64,000 nucleotides of DNA from Prevotella sp. P2-180 (GCF_002251435.1 NZ_NPJI01000067.1:155125-219124), one strand, 5' to 3'; shown: positions 1 through 7,549, numbered from the stretch's first letter. The notes: generated by a model from the sequence alone, not told the origin. Program-made: numbers and translations.

Positions 1-158
1 CTGGTGAGCACGGTGAGCGTGTCTGAGAGTGTGTCTTTCGTCCCGTCAGCCTTAGTCAACATATAGCTTGTGGCCACATTGTTTTCCACGGGGCAGTCTA
101 TCGAGGTGCATGCTCCAAGAAACAGGGCAACCGCTATGGCAAACATCAGTCGTCGCAT
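1..158 (-). CDS. Lipoprotein N-terminus, DUF6452-like, cut by window edge
   Basis: Only the first 52 codons are inside the window. The protein starts with ATG at 158 and reads MRRLMFAIAVALFLGACTS, a lipoprotein signal peptide with a lipobox ending in Cys (LGAC), so the product is probably anchored in a membrane. The following residues, IDCPVENNVATSYMLTKAD and a TLSDTLTV stretch, resemble the DUF6452 family of Bacteroidetes lipoproteins; that family call rests on memory of the pattern, not on a search. The start overlaps the end of the upstream glycosyltransferase gene by 13 bases, so the two are probably cotranscribed. Function unknown. Confidence 0.6.
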   Translation of the reverse strand, partial: MRRLMFAIAVALFLGACTSIDCPVENNVATSYMLTKADGTKDTLSDTLTVLT

Positions 159-1108
159 CTTATCTCCTCCTCTATCTGATAGTCGTTGCGGCTTGTCGAC
201 GACCTGCTGATGAGGTCTCCCACAAATCCTGCAAGAAACAATTGTGTCCCTATCATCATCATTGTCAGCGAGATGTAGAAGTAGGGCGAGTCGGTCACGA
301 GTCTCTGTGGAATGCCATGGGCGAGACACCACAGCTTGTCGGCTCCGAGTATGAAGGCAGACACGAAGCCTATGAGGAACATGATGGTGCCGAGGAATCC
401 GAACACGTGCATTGGTTTTTTGCCGAAGTTGCTGAGAAACCAGAGTGTGATGAGGTCGAGATAGCCGTTGAAGAATCGGTTGAGACCGAATTTAGACTTT
501 CCGTATTTTCTTGCCTGGTGATGTACCACTTTCTCGCCAATCTTGTCGAAGCCGGCATTTTTTGCAAGATAAGGAATGTATCGGTGCATCTCACCGTAAA
601 CCTCAATATTCTTTACCACGTCGCGTCGATACGCCTTCAGTCCGCAGTTGAAGTCGTGAAGGTTTTTCACGCCGCTAATCTTGCGTGCCGTAGCGTTGAA
701 GAGCTTGGTGGGAATGGTTTTCGACAGTGGGTCGTAACGTTTTTGCTTATATCCCGATACGAGGTCGTAGCCGTCCTCGGTTATCATCTTGTAGAGACCA
801 GGAATCTCGTCGGGAGAGTCTTGCAGGTCGGCGTCCATGGTGATGACCACGTCGCCTTTTGCCTGTTTGAAACCGCAGAATAGGGCAGGGCTCTTGCCAT
901 AGTTTCTGCGGAATTTTATTCCCTTTACGTTTTCCGATTTCTTTGAGAGCTGTTCTATGACATCCCACGACTTGTCTGTCGACCCGTCGTTGATGAAAAT
1001 CACTTCATAGGTGAAGCCGTTAGCTTTCATTACCCGTTCTATCCATGCGTGGAGTTCAGGTAACGACTCTTCTTCGTTGAAGAGAGGAATAATAACTGAA
1101 ATGTCCAT
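146..1108 (-). CDS. Glycosyltransferase family 2 with C-terminal membrane anchor (DPM1/ArnC-like)
   Basis: 320 residues. The N-terminal half is a GT-A glycosyltransferase: SVIIPLFNEEESL at the start, FINDGSTD near residue 40 and the metal-binding DADLQD near 93-98. Two hydrophobic segments near residues 235-255 and 275-300 should anchor the enzyme in the cytoplasmic membrane, the architecture of polyprenyl-phosphate sugar transferases. By family it moves a sugar from a nucleotide donor to a polyprenyl phosphate or a glycan; the substrate cannot be read from sequence. It follows the histidine kinase gene after 29 bases and overlaps the downstream lipoprotein gene, so it sits in a minus-strand unit with DUF4199 and the kinase. 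Confidence 0.9.
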   Translation of the reverse strand: MDISVIIPLFNEEESLPELHAWIERVMKANGFTYEVIFINDGSTDKSWDVIEQLSKKSENVKGIKFRRNYGKSPALFCGFKQAKGDVVITMDADLQDSPDEIPGLYKMITEDGYDLVSGYKQKRYDPLSKTIPTKLFNATARKISGVKNLHDFNCGLKAYRRDVVKNIEVYGEMHRYIPYLAKNAGFDKIGEKVVHHQARKYGKSKFGLNRFFNGYLDLITLWFLSNFGKKPMHVFGFLGTIMFLIGFVSAFILGADKLWCLAHGIPQRLVTDSPYFYISLTMMMIGTQLFLAGFVGDLISRSSTSRNDYQIEEEIRCDD

Positions 1109-1137
1109 TATTTGTATTTAATTCAAGTTTTCTGTTG

Positions 1138-2997
1138 TCAAGCGTATTGCTTTATGGGCAGTTTTATCACCACCTTGCATCCGCCAATGTATTCTTTGTC
1201 GATGTATACCAGTCCTTCCAGTCGTGTGACGATGGCACGGCAGAGTGTCAGTCCCATGCCCATTCCCGGTATGAATTCGTCAATCTTCGTAAACTGTTCG
1301 AACACCCATTCTGTCTTTTCCGCCGGTACTCCGCATCCAGTGTCGCTGATGGTGACTGTCATGATGCCGTAGTCGTAGGCGGTGTTGACATCGATGTGTC
1401 CTTTCTTTGTGAATTTCGCCGCGTTGTCAAGTATGAGATAAAGGGCTTTCGACAGTAAGTCCTTGTCTGTCTTCATTATGAAGCCCTTCTGTGAAGTGTT
1501 GTAGTGAACCTCTACATTAGGCTCCTTGGTATTGGCAATATTTGCCAGCACTTCGTGTACGACGTTGTCGATGTTCACGTCGGTGGATTTTGGCATGAGT
1601 GAGTCAATATCGGCATAGTCGAGTATGGTGTCGATGATTTTCGTCAGTTGTGTGCATTGCATTTCTATTATGTCGGAAGTCTGCTTCAACTGTTCGTTGT
1701 CGCTAACAAGAGACGCCATCACCTGCGAGAATCCCATGATACCGTTGAGTGGTGTACGTATCTCGTGTTTAATACTTTTCATAAACGACGTTTTCACCTC
1801 GAGCGCCCTTTTTGTTTCCTCGTATGCCTTTGTAATGTCTTCCTTAGCCCGTTTCTGTTGTCTTCTTGCCTTGTTGAGGGTCAAAACGAGAACTGCGAGC
1901 AGTATAGACACCACGACCATGGCAGCGAAAGCCATGAATGTATAGTTGAGTTTCTCTTTGTTCAGCTCGTTTTCGAGCCTGTCTATTTCATATTTTTTCG
2001 ATTGCCGTTCGTATTGAACCATGAGGTTCTGCAGGTGCTTTTGGTTTTTTTCGTTTAGCACGCTATCGGAATATTCATTGCTTTTTTCCAGGTATTTTAG
2101 GGCATTGGCGTAGTCAGCCTTGTTCTGGCTCATTTTATACGACAGGTGGTACACCTTAGCCAGATGTTCCTTGGAGTTTATCTGTTCGGCCGTGAGTCTA
2201 GCTTCTTTTATGTATGTTGCGGCCTTACTTGTCATGTTGTTTTTGATATAAAGGTTTGCGAGTGCTATACACGACTCCAAGGCGTGCCATCGGTCGCCTT
2301 CGCCTTTCATTAGCTTATATGCCTCCTGATATTCATTTATGGCCTTTCTTGTGTCCTTGTTTTTTTCGTATATTTCCCCTATATGTGTGTGGCATAGTGA
2401 TATACCCAGTTTCGACCCTGCTTTCTTGTTTGCTTCCATCGAGAGCTGGTAGTAGTGTAGTGCAGAGTCGCTATGGTTGGTATTCGAGAATATGCTGCCT
2501 ATGTTGGCATAGTTGATGGCCATGCCCACTATGCTGCCTATTGCTTCCTCCCCTACCAGCGCCCTTCGGAAGATGCTGTCGGCAAGGTTGAAGTCGCCCA
2601 TGGTGATGAGTATGTTGCCTATTCCGTTTAGCGACACCACTTCGTTTTTCTTGGTCGTCTTGCTTTCCTTGTCGCTATATTGGCTGTTGAGGTTGAGAGC
2701 CCTGTAGTGGAATGACGAGGCTTCGTCCAGAATACCCATTCGCCTGTAGTCTGTCCCGATATTGTTCAGTGCCTGTACTATCTCGAGTGTGTCGTGGGCT
2801 TGTTCGGCGAGTGTCAGTCCGTGTTTGTGGGCGTCGATGGCCTCTACAAACTTGCTTGAGTTTCTGAGTTCTTTTCCTTTCTCGCGATAGTGTGCAATGC
2901 TATCTTTCAGGTGAGTATGGTTTCGTGCCCTTTCGGTATTATTACCGCAGGACATGAATAGTAAGAGTATGTATGATATGAATAGTATTTTTTTCAT
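1138..2997 (-). CDS. TPR-containing sensor histidine kinase, lipoprotein-type N-terminus
   Basis: 619 residues. The N-terminus (MKKILFISYILLLFMSCGN) is a signal peptide with a lipobox-like LFMSC. Residues ~30-320 carry tandem TPR repeats (for example ALNNIGTDYRRMG, INYANIGSIFSNTN). One membrane helix lies near 350-375, then a HisKA domain with HEIRTPLNG (phospho-acceptor His411) and a HATPase with DNAAKF, DTGCGVP and GMGMGLTLC. The sensor part should be extracytoplasmic and the kinase cytoplasmic. No receiver domain and no response regulator gene lie nearby, so it is an orphan kinase. Its ATG overlaps the stop of the DUF4199 gene by 4 bases (ATGA), implying translational coupling. Confidence 0.9.
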   Translation of the reverse strand: MKKILFISYILLLFMSCGNNTERARNHTHLKDSIAHYREKGKELRNSSKFVEAIDAHKHGLTLAEQAHDTLEIVQALNNIGTDYRRMGILDEASSFHYRALNLNSQYSDKESKTTKKNEVVSLNGIGNILITMGDFNLADSIFRRALVGEEAIGSIVGMAINYANIGSIFSNTNHSDSALHYYQLSMEANKKAGSKLGISLCHTHIGEIYEKNKDTRKAINEYQEAYKLMKGEGDRWHALESCIALANLYIKNNMTSKAATYIKEARLTAEQINSKEHLAKVYHLSYKMSQNKADYANALKYLEKSNEYSDSVLNEKNQKHLQNLMVQYERQSKKYEIDRLENELNKEKLNYTFMAFAAMVVVSILLAVLVLTLNKARRQQKRAKEDITKAYEETKRALEVKTSFMKSIKHEIRTPLNGIMGFSQVMASLVSDNEQLKQTSDIIEMQCTQLTKIIDTILDYADIDSLMPKSTDVNIDNVVHEVLANIANTKEPNVEVHYNTSQKGFIMKTDKDLLSKALYLILDNAAKFTKKGHIDVNTAYDYGIMTVTISDTGCGVPAEKTEWVFEQFTKIDEFIPGMGMGLTLCRAIVTRLEGLVYIDKEYIGGCKVVIKLPIKQYA

Positions 2998-3530
2998 TTG
3001 ACTTTGTTCCGTTTTGTTATTGCAGCAACCGGAAGGCTGAGCATTATGCCTATGGTGATGTTCATTGTCATTATGTTCAGTGCGATCATTATCGGCGAGG
3101 TGTTGCCCAGTTCGTTGATGCCTTCAGTAACCTGTTTCATGGTGAGTCCGTATGCCTTTATCATCTCTTGGGCCTCTTGCGAGGAGAGGAAGCTGATGTA
3201 TTGTTTTACGATGTAGCCATTGTCGAGGAAGGCAAAGTAGGCATACTGTGCCAGTGCGAAAAGTATTGAGGCGTAGAAAAACATCAGCATGTAGTATGCC
3301 ATGGAGCGCAGAAGGCTGATATGCCCGTCGCGTATCTCGTCGCGGAACTTCCTGAGTCGCTTAAAGGCATAGAAAGGACTTGCCAAAGCCATGATGCTCC
3401 CGACCATGCCTATCATGGGGTTGGATATGCCAATGATGTAACAGGCAAAACTGATGGTCCAAATAATGCCGAGATATGTGCCGTCTATTCGAGCAAAGGC
3501 TCGCAGTTGTATATATTCAGGTGTGGTCAT
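2994..3530 (-). CDS. DUF4199 family membrane protein
   Basis: 178 residues with about four hydrophobic helices (IIWTISFACYIIGI, MVGSIMALASPFYAF, YYMLMFFYASILFALA, ITIGIMLSLPVAAI). The layout matches DUF4199, a Bacteroidetes inner-membrane family of unknown function that commonly sits beside a family 2 glycosyltransferase. A TTG three codons upstream is also open, but the ATG at 3530 is the better start. A -7 element TAACTTTG lies at 3565-3558 on this strand, so this is the first gene of the unit that continues into the TPR kinase and the glycosyltransferase. Confidence 0.75.
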   Translation of the reverse strand: MTTPEYIQLRAFARIDGTYLGIIWTISFACYIIGISNPMIGMVGSIMALASPFYAFKRLRKFRDEIRDGHISLLRSMAYYMLMFFYASILFALAQYAYFAFLDNGYIVKQYISFLSSQEAQEMIKAYGLTMKQVTEGINELGNTSPIMIALNIMTMNITIGIMLSLPVAAITKRNKVK

Positions 3531-3557
3531 TATGTGCAATTATATATAAAAGATGTG

Positions 3558-3565
3558 CAAAGTTA
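3558..3565 (-). promoter_or_regulatory. -7 promoter element of the DUF4199 unit
   Basis: TAACTTTG on the minus strand, 28 bases before the ATG of the DUF4199 gene. No clear -33 TTTG is seen. Confidence 0.55.
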
Positions 3566-3635
3566 CAAATAAAAACTGAATATTATATTGTTTTATTGGA
3601 AAATATCATGTTTTTATGATTTTTATGCGATTTTA

Positions 3636-3667
3636 TTTGTTTATTTGAAAAAAAATGCCTACCTTTG
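3636..3667 (+). promoter_or_regulatory. Full-consensus promoter of the SRP RNA / tRNA-Thr unit
   Basis: TTTG at 3636-3639 and TACCTTTG at 3660-3667 with a 20-bp spacer, the textbook Bacteroidetes housekeeping promoter. Transcription should begin near 3672-3675, about a dozen bases before the SRP RNA stem. Confidence 0.8.
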
Positions 3668-3686
3668 CACCCGCAAATAAGAAAAC

Positions 3687-3786
3687 GGGTAAGTCTTGCA
3701 CGGCCAGCTCCCTTCGAATCCTCCAGGACGGGAACGTAGCAAGGGTAGTTGTTTGTAGCGGCGCGATTTAATTAGCTTCCCCACCC
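3687..3786 (+). ncRNA. ffs: Signal recognition particle RNA (small bacterial, 4.5S-like)
   Basis: About 100 nt. The conserved apical domain is visible: CCTCCAGGACGGGAACG followed by TAGCAAGGG, matching the CAGG / GGAAC-GNAGCA-AAGG core that binds Ffh. The ends pair: GGGT at 3687-3690 with ACCC at 3783-3786, and AAG with CTT just inside. The partner protein gene ffh is in the same window at 19895-21235. The terminal stem ends one base before the tRNA-Thr acceptor stem, so the two RNAs must be cut out of one precursor. Exact mature ends are inferred from pairing only. Confidence 0.85.
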
Positions 3787-3860
3787 GCCTCTTTAGCTCA
3801 GTTGGCCAGAGCACGTGATTTGTAATCTCGGGGTCGTTGGTTCGAATCCGACAAGAGGCT
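3787..3860 (+). tRNA. tRNA-Thr (anticodon UGU)
   Basis: 74 nt cloverleaf. Acceptor GCCTCTT pairs with AAGAGGC; D stem GCTC/GAGC; anticodon stem CGTGA/TCTCG with one U-U mismatch and loop TTTGTAA, giving UGU, which reads ACA; T arm GTTGG-TTCGAAT-CCGAC. The 3' CCA is not encoded. It follows the SRP RNA without a gap and is followed by a terminator, so it shares the SRP RNA promoter. Confidence 0.95.
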
Positions 3861-3868
3861 CTCAACAG

Positions 3869-3893
3869 AGGAGGTCGTTTGGCCTCCTTTTTT
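3869..3893 (+). terminator. Intrinsic terminator of the ffs-tRNA unit
   Basis: Stem AGGAGGTC (3869-3876) with GGCCTCCT (3881-3888), loop GTTT, followed by a T run to 3893. Confidence 0.8.
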
Positions 3894-3978
3894 CGTTGCC
3901 TTTCTTTCAGTGTAATCGTTTGCATAAATAATATTTCTGTTTTTTCCTTCTTTTATTCTCACTTATTGAAAAAAACAC

Positions 3979-3986
3979 TATATTTG
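3979..3986 (+). promoter_or_regulatory. -7 promoter element of the secreted two-repeat protein gene
   Basis: TATATTTG, 48 bases upstream of the ATG at 4035. The -33 region is T-rich without a clear TTTG. Confidence 0.5.
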
Positions 3987-4034
3987 CATCGTGATTTATC
4001 TATTTCATTAACCAATTTAAACATTTTAAAGCGT

Positions 4035-4787
4035 ATGAAAAATTTCTTTACATTATTGTTCGTGTCGTTATTCACAGTATTGGCAGCAAGTGCTGAAGAC
4101 ACTTATGTAGTTGCAGGTGTGGAAGTTATGATGGGGTCTAATTGGAAAGGCGCTGATGCCGACAACCAGATGACAAGTTCTGATGGTGGTGAGACCTACA
4201 CCCTCGTGAAAGAAGGCGTAAAACTTGAGGCGGGAATCGCTTATGAGTACAAGATTGTCAAAAATGGAAACACCTGGATGCCTGAAGAAAACCAGAAAGT
4301 GACAGTCGGTGAGACAGGTATCTATACCATTACATTCACATTCGTTGTTGCTGGCGAATCGATTTCATACTCTACTGTAAAGACTGGCAATGCCGAAGCC
4401 ACAAAGCATACATACTCAGTAATCGGTACTTTTGTAGATGAATGGGCTACTGATTTCGACATGACAGAATCTCCAGAAGGCACATGGACTGCCGTAATAA
4501 CCGGACTGGCTGCTGGTAATTATCAATTCAAGGTTAGGGCAGACAGAGGATGGGATATAAATTATCCTTCTTCAGATTACCAATTGACCGTTGAAGCAGA
4601 CAACACCACAGTGACCATCGTGTTTATTGAGAGCACCAAGGAGATCTCTGTCTCCCAGACCGTTGTTCCCACATCTATCGACAAGGTAAATGCCGCTGAC
4701 GACAATGTGCCTGTATATAATTTCGCAGGCATGAGGGCAAAGAAGGGATTGGTTATCAAGAACAACAAGAAGTATATTCTCAAATAA
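4035..4787 (+). CDS. Secreted protein with two carbohydrate-binding-like (X25/SusE-type) repeats and C-terminal sorting-like motif
   Basis: 250 residues. Signal peptide MKNFFTLLFVSLFTVLAASA. Two ~85-residue beta repeats follow: residues ~24-100 (YVVAGVEVMMGSNW ... YTITFTF) and ~118-200 (YSVIGTFVDEWATDFDM ... TTVTIVFIE). Each begins with a 'V-G-W' strand and runs through 'G-Y-FKV', the pattern of X25/CBM domains on amylases and SusE/F proteins. The C-terminus VYNFAGMRAKKGLVIKN plus NKKYILK is the short 'YN-G-R---GL-I-NGKK--K' tail common on secreted Prevotella proteins and thought to be a reduced type IX sorting signal. No catalytic domain is present. Longer upstream reading from 3837 runs through the tRNA and terminator and is rejected. 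A role in binding glycans at the surface is an inference. Confidence 0.7.
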   Translation: MKNFFTLLFVSLFTVLAASAEDTYVVAGVEVMMGSNWKGADADNQMTSSDGGETYTLVKEGVKLEAGIAYEYKIVKNGNTWMPEENQKVTVGETGIYTITFTFVVAGESISYSTVKTGNAEATKHTYSVIGTFVDEWATDFDMTESPEGTWTAVITGLAAGNYQFKVRADRGWDINYPSSDYQLTVEADNTTVTIVFIESTKEISVSQTVVPTSIDKVNAADDNVPVYNFAGMRAKKGLVIKNNKKYILK

Positions 4788-4862
4788 CATTTTTCCGCAG
4801 TGGCATTCTCTATGTGCCTAGGAGGACGTAGCCTTATGATATTATAAGATAGCTTATGCATT

Positions 4863-4903
4863 GCCGCTTGTCAAGTTATGACAAGCGGCTGTCATAACTT
4901 GAC
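4863..4903 (+). terminator. Two mutually exclusive hairpins between convergent genes
   Basis: GCCGCTTGTCA (4863-4873) pairs perfectly with TGACAAGCGGC (4879-4889) over a 5-nt loop. Overlapping it, GTCAAGTTATGAC (4870-4882) pairs perfectly with GTCATAACTTGAC (4891-4903). Only one of the two can form at a time. Genes on both sides end here, so the region likely terminates transcription from both strands; there is a short T-rich stretch after 4903. Confidence 0.6.
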
Positions 4904-4918
4904 AGTCTTTTCCCGGTC

Positions 4919-5971
4919 TTATATGTCTATCCCCAGACTTGCAATTTGTTCTATAGGAAGTTTTGTCATTTCCGCAATTTGTTCAACAGGTATTCCTGCC
5001 GTTTTCATAGCTTTGGCTGAAATAAGCAAGGCAGCGCGTTGCTCTTCCAGCTGAGCCGACTGCTCTTCCAGCTGAGCCGACTGCTCTTCCAGCTGAGCCG
5101 ACTGCTCTTCCAGCTGAGCCGACTGCTCTTCCAGCTGAGCCGACTGCTCTTCCAGCTGAGCCGACTGCTCTTCCAGCTGAGCGTCTTGCTCGGCAATCCT
5201 TTGGTCACGCTTCATAATGGCAGTGTCACGTGTCTCAATGGCTGAGAAATATTCGTCCTCCACGTTCATGTCCTGACGCAACTTGCTGTCAGATGCCGCG
5301 GCAAGAAGGCGGTGAAGTATGTGTTCCATCTCGGCATCACCACGATAAGCATCCTCGTCAATATTCAATACCTGCCGATTGTTTCCGTCCTTGTTTGTCT
5401 GGTCAAACACACTCAGAACCTCCACGAGGCGGTTGTTCACACGGCCATGAAGAAGAGGTATCTGTACTATAATGCTGTCATGCACAAGGCTCTCGACGAA
5501 GGGGTCGGGCATACCCTTGGTAACCTCCACGCCGTCATAGTCGTATGACTTGTGTCGGACATAGAGCACTGGTTCCTCTATTTCACCCACACGATGTCCG
5601 AGAAGATATACCGTTATCATCGGAATGCCATAGCCGTTGGGGTTGTCGTCTTTCAGTATGTTGTCGGGGTTGGCATATTGCGTGCCGAGGTACTGGCGGA
5701 AACGCAGTGTCTCCGTCTCAAGCCACGTCTTCTGAAGCTCTATCAGCACGAGTTTCAGACTGCCGTCGTCCTGGCGCACCTTTGCGCCGAAATCGATGCG
5801 GAACATCGATATTTTGTCTCGTGTGCCGTTGGTGTATTCATGCTTACGCATTTCAACCTCGGCCACCTCCCTCTGCAGAAGGGCAGAAAGCACAGTCTTG
5901 GCAACGCGGTTGTCCTCCATGAGGTATTTGAAGACTGCGTCATATATCGGGTTTGCAATACTTATTATCAT
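4919..5971 (-). CDS. PD-(D/E)XK nuclease family transposase-like (Rpn-type) protein with heptad coiled-coil tail
   Basis: 350 residues. The opening NPIYDAVFKYLMEDNRVAKT and the core FRIDFGAKV (Asp60) ... LVLIELQKT (Glu78, Gln80, Lys81) match the PD-(D/E)XK nuclease fold of the Bacteroidetes 'transposase' family PF12784, related to recombination-promoting Rpn nucleases. Residues ~262-312 are seven copies of the heptad AQLEEQS, six of them encoded by identical 21-bp units, giving a predicted coiled coil whose length can change in frame. The C-terminus (MKTAGIPVEQIAEMTKLPIEQI) is the usual short HTH-like tail of this family. It stands alone with a -7 element TATCTTTG at 6005-5998. Whether it moves DNA or acts as a nuclease is not known. 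Confidence 0.85.
   Translation of the reverse strand: MIISIANPIYDAVFKYLMEDNRVAKTVLSALLQREVAEVEMRKHEYTNGTRDKISMFRIDFGAKVRQDDGSLKLVLIELQKTWLETETLRFRQYLGTQYANPDNILKDDNPNGYGIPMITVYLLGHRVGEIEEPVLYVRHKSYDYDGVEVTKGMPDPFVESLVHDSIIVQIPLLHGRVNNRLVEVLSVFDQTNKDGNNRQVLNIDEDAYRGDAEMEHILHRLLAAASDSKLRQDMNVEDEYFSAIETRDTAIMKRDQRIAEQDAQLEEQSAQLEEQSAQLEEQSAQLEEQSAQLEEQSAQLEEQSAQLEEQRAALLISAKAMKTAGIPVEQIAEMTKLPIEQIASLGIDI
5042..5188 (-). repeat. 21-bp coding tandem repeat, six perfect copies plus one diverged
   Basis: On the plus strand the unit is CTCTTCCAGCTGAGCCGACTG, starting at 5042, 5063, 5084, 5105, 5126 and 5147 with no differences; the seventh copy at 5168-5188 differs at its end. It encodes the AQLEEQS heptads of the nuclease-like protein. 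Identity at synonymous sites means recent expansion. Confidence 0.95.
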
Positions 5972-5997
5972 AGTCGTTTTTTTTCTTTAGACCATTG

Positions 5998-6005
5998 CAA
6001 AGATA
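5998..6005 (-). promoter_or_regulatory. -7 promoter element of the PD-(D/E)XK gene
   Basis: TATCTTTG on the minus strand, 26 bases before the ATG at 5971. Confidence 0.6.
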
Positions 6006-6144
6006 ATACAAAAAAACGAACTAACGAAGAAAACAGGGATTTTTTCTTGTTTTTTAATAATCACTTATCCACATACAGTTTTGTTATTTATTTCTCGTTG
6101 ACTCTACTTGTCATTGTTCGCTTTGTTTTTTTTGGGTAAAAATG

Positions 6145-6176
6145 TTTGCGAATTTAAAATTATTATATTAAATTTG
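6145..6176 (+). promoter_or_regulatory. Full-consensus promoter of the YiiX-like lipoprotein gene
   Basis: TTTG at 6145-6148, 20-bp spacer, TAAATTTG at 6169-6176; the ATG is at 6204. Confidence 0.75.
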
Positions 6177-6203
6177 CAGCCGAAACAATTCAATACATGA
6201 ATT

Positions 6204-6818
6204 ATGAATAGCATCGTCCAAGTTATTAACCTAGTGTTCATCTGCCTTTTTGTTGTGGCTTGTTCCGGAACGAAGGGCGAGAGGATGATTCTCCCTGACG
6301 ACTTGGTGTTGACAGAGGGTGACATTGTCTTTAGGCGAGGGACAGGGCTGATGAGCCTTACTGTAGTTGCCGCCGACGGAGGGAAGTATTCGCATATGGG
6401 CATTGTGGTTGACTCGGCGGGAGTGAAAATGGTGGTTCACGCAGTGCCTGACGAACCTGATTTTCCTGGTGATACAGACAGAGTGAAGATGGAGCCGCCA
6501 AGTAAGTTTTTTTCTACTATTAATGCTATGGTGGGAGAGGTGATGCGCCCAACAGACAAGAATGTGGCCAGAGAGGCTTCACGCGAGGCGTTGAGGCTTT
6601 ACCGATGTGGCATTCTGTTTGACCACGACTATGACGATACCGACTCTACCAAGCTCTATTGCAGTGAATTAGTTGAGATGGCGTATCTCAGGGCCGGTGT
6701 TTCATTGGCAGAAGAGCGACGGCATGATTTCGTCATTCCCGGATTTCATTTCGAGCATGTCATTATGCCATCGGATATTTATGAGAGTAGCCTGCTTCGG
6801 ACAGTATCAAGGTTTTAG
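6204..6818 (+). CDS. YiiX-type permuted NlpC/P60 cysteine hydrolase, lipoprotein
   Basis: 204 residues. The signal peptide ends LFVVACSG, a lipobox. The body fits the circularly permuted papain-like fold of YiiX/YebB: GDIVFRRG near 41, YSHMGIVV near 62 (catalytic His in H-x-G) and KLYCSELVEMAY near 151 (catalytic Cys in YCSELV). By family this is a periplasmic or membrane-anchored hydrolase acting on amide or thioester bonds; the substrate is unknown. An earlier ATG at about 6198 runs into a stop after four codons, so 6204 is the start. The DUF4878 gene follows after 45 bases and may share its transcript. Confidence 0.8.
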   Translation: MNSIVQVINLVFICLFVVACSGTKGERMILPDDLVLTEGDIVFRRGTGLMSLTVVAADGGKYSHMGIVVDSAGVKMVVHAVPDEPDFPGDTDRVKMEPPSKFFSTINAMVGEVMRPTDKNVAREASREALRLYRCGILFDHDYDDTDSTKLYCSELVEMAYLRAGVSLAEERRHDFVIPGFHFEHVIMPSDIYESSLLRTVSRF

Positions 6819-6863
6819 TAAATTATTATTATTCTATTATTAACATCTTAAAACTTAAGTATT

Positions 6864-7265
6864 ATGAAGAAATTATTAATTTCTATGTTTGTGGCCATAG
6901 TGGCCCTCACATTGTGGAGTTGTGGTAGTGCAAACACTCCGTCAGCAGTTGCCGAGAAGGCAGCCAAATGTATGCAGAATGCAGACTATGAAGGTTATGT
7001 GGAACTCATGGAATTGAAGGAAACCGAAGGCAAGGAAGCCGAAAAAGAACAATTTGTGGCATTGTTGCGCGAGAAAGGTACCAAGACCATGGAGAAGAAA
7101 CAGGGCTTGAAGAGTTATGAGGTACTGTCGGAGGAAATCTCTGAGGATGGCAAATCTGCCACAGTGAAAATGAAGATGGTGTATGGCGATGGCAGCGAGG
7201 ACACCAGCAAAGTGAAGCTTGTCAAGAACGACAAGGGAGAATGGAAAATGTCTTTTGGCAAATAA
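6864..7265 (+). CDS. DUF4878 domain lipoprotein
   Basis: 133 residues. Signal peptide with lipobox (LTLWSCGS). The rest has the NTF2-like pattern of DUF4878: TPSAVAEKAAKCMQNADYEG, a KTMEKKQGLKSYEV strand and a C-terminal KVKLVKNDKGEWKMSF. The family is common in Bacteroidetes as small surface or periplasmic lipoproteins of unknown role. It follows the YiiX-like gene on the same strand. Confidence 0.8.
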   Translation: MKKLLISMFVAIVALTLWSCGSANTPSAVAEKAAKCMQNADYEGYVELMELKETEGKEAEKEQFVALLREKGTKTMEKKQGLKSYEVLSEEISEDGKSATVKMKMVYGDGSEDTSKVKLVKNDKGEWKMSFGK

Positions 7266-7287
7266 CACTTATACCCTCGCTTTGTCT

Positions 7288-7317
7288 TAACTTATGACCG
7301 ACATCTATCATAAGTTA
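7288..7317 (+). terminator. Hairpin downstream of the DUF4878 gene
   Basis: TAACTTATGA (7288-7297) pairs with TCATAAGTTA (7308-7317). No T run follows, so its terminator role is uncertain. Confidence 0.35.
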
Positions 7318-7346
7318 TGGCTTCTGAGGGGAAACGTAACCGTAAC

Positions 7347-7400
7347 CCGTAACTGACATTGATTTTCAATTGCGCATGCGAGTGCATCTATCAGTTACGG
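7347..7400. repeat. 10-bp inverted repeat upstream of the IS remnant
   Basis: CCGTAACTGA (7347-7356) and TCAGTTACGG (7391-7400), 34 bases apart. Could be a cruciform or remnant element end. Nothing else was recognised between 7266 and 7509. Confidence 0.4.
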
Positions 7401-7509
7401 TTTATGCGTTTCTTTACTACTGTCCACTAAAATCCATTAACTATTCTCTGAAACACGCATAAATACTAATGTTTTGAGCAAAAAAACCGCTCCCTACTTT
7501 TGAAATGAG

Positions 7510-7517
7510 TATCTTTG
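7510..7517 (+). promoter_or_regulatory. -7 element of the transposase remnant
   Basis: TATCTTTG, 33 bases before the ATG at 7550; it excludes the earlier ATG at 7505 as a start. Confidence 0.55.
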
Positions 7518-7549
7518 CACCAAACTTACAGTTTGAAAGCAAAATACTC

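Noticed and set aside
3659..3925. Minus-strand open frame over the SRP RNA and tRNA
   Set aside because: It covers two structured RNA genes and their terminator; not a protein gene.
5042..5188. CRISPR or intergenic satellite
   Set aside because: The repeat is fully in frame inside a coding sequence and has no spacers.
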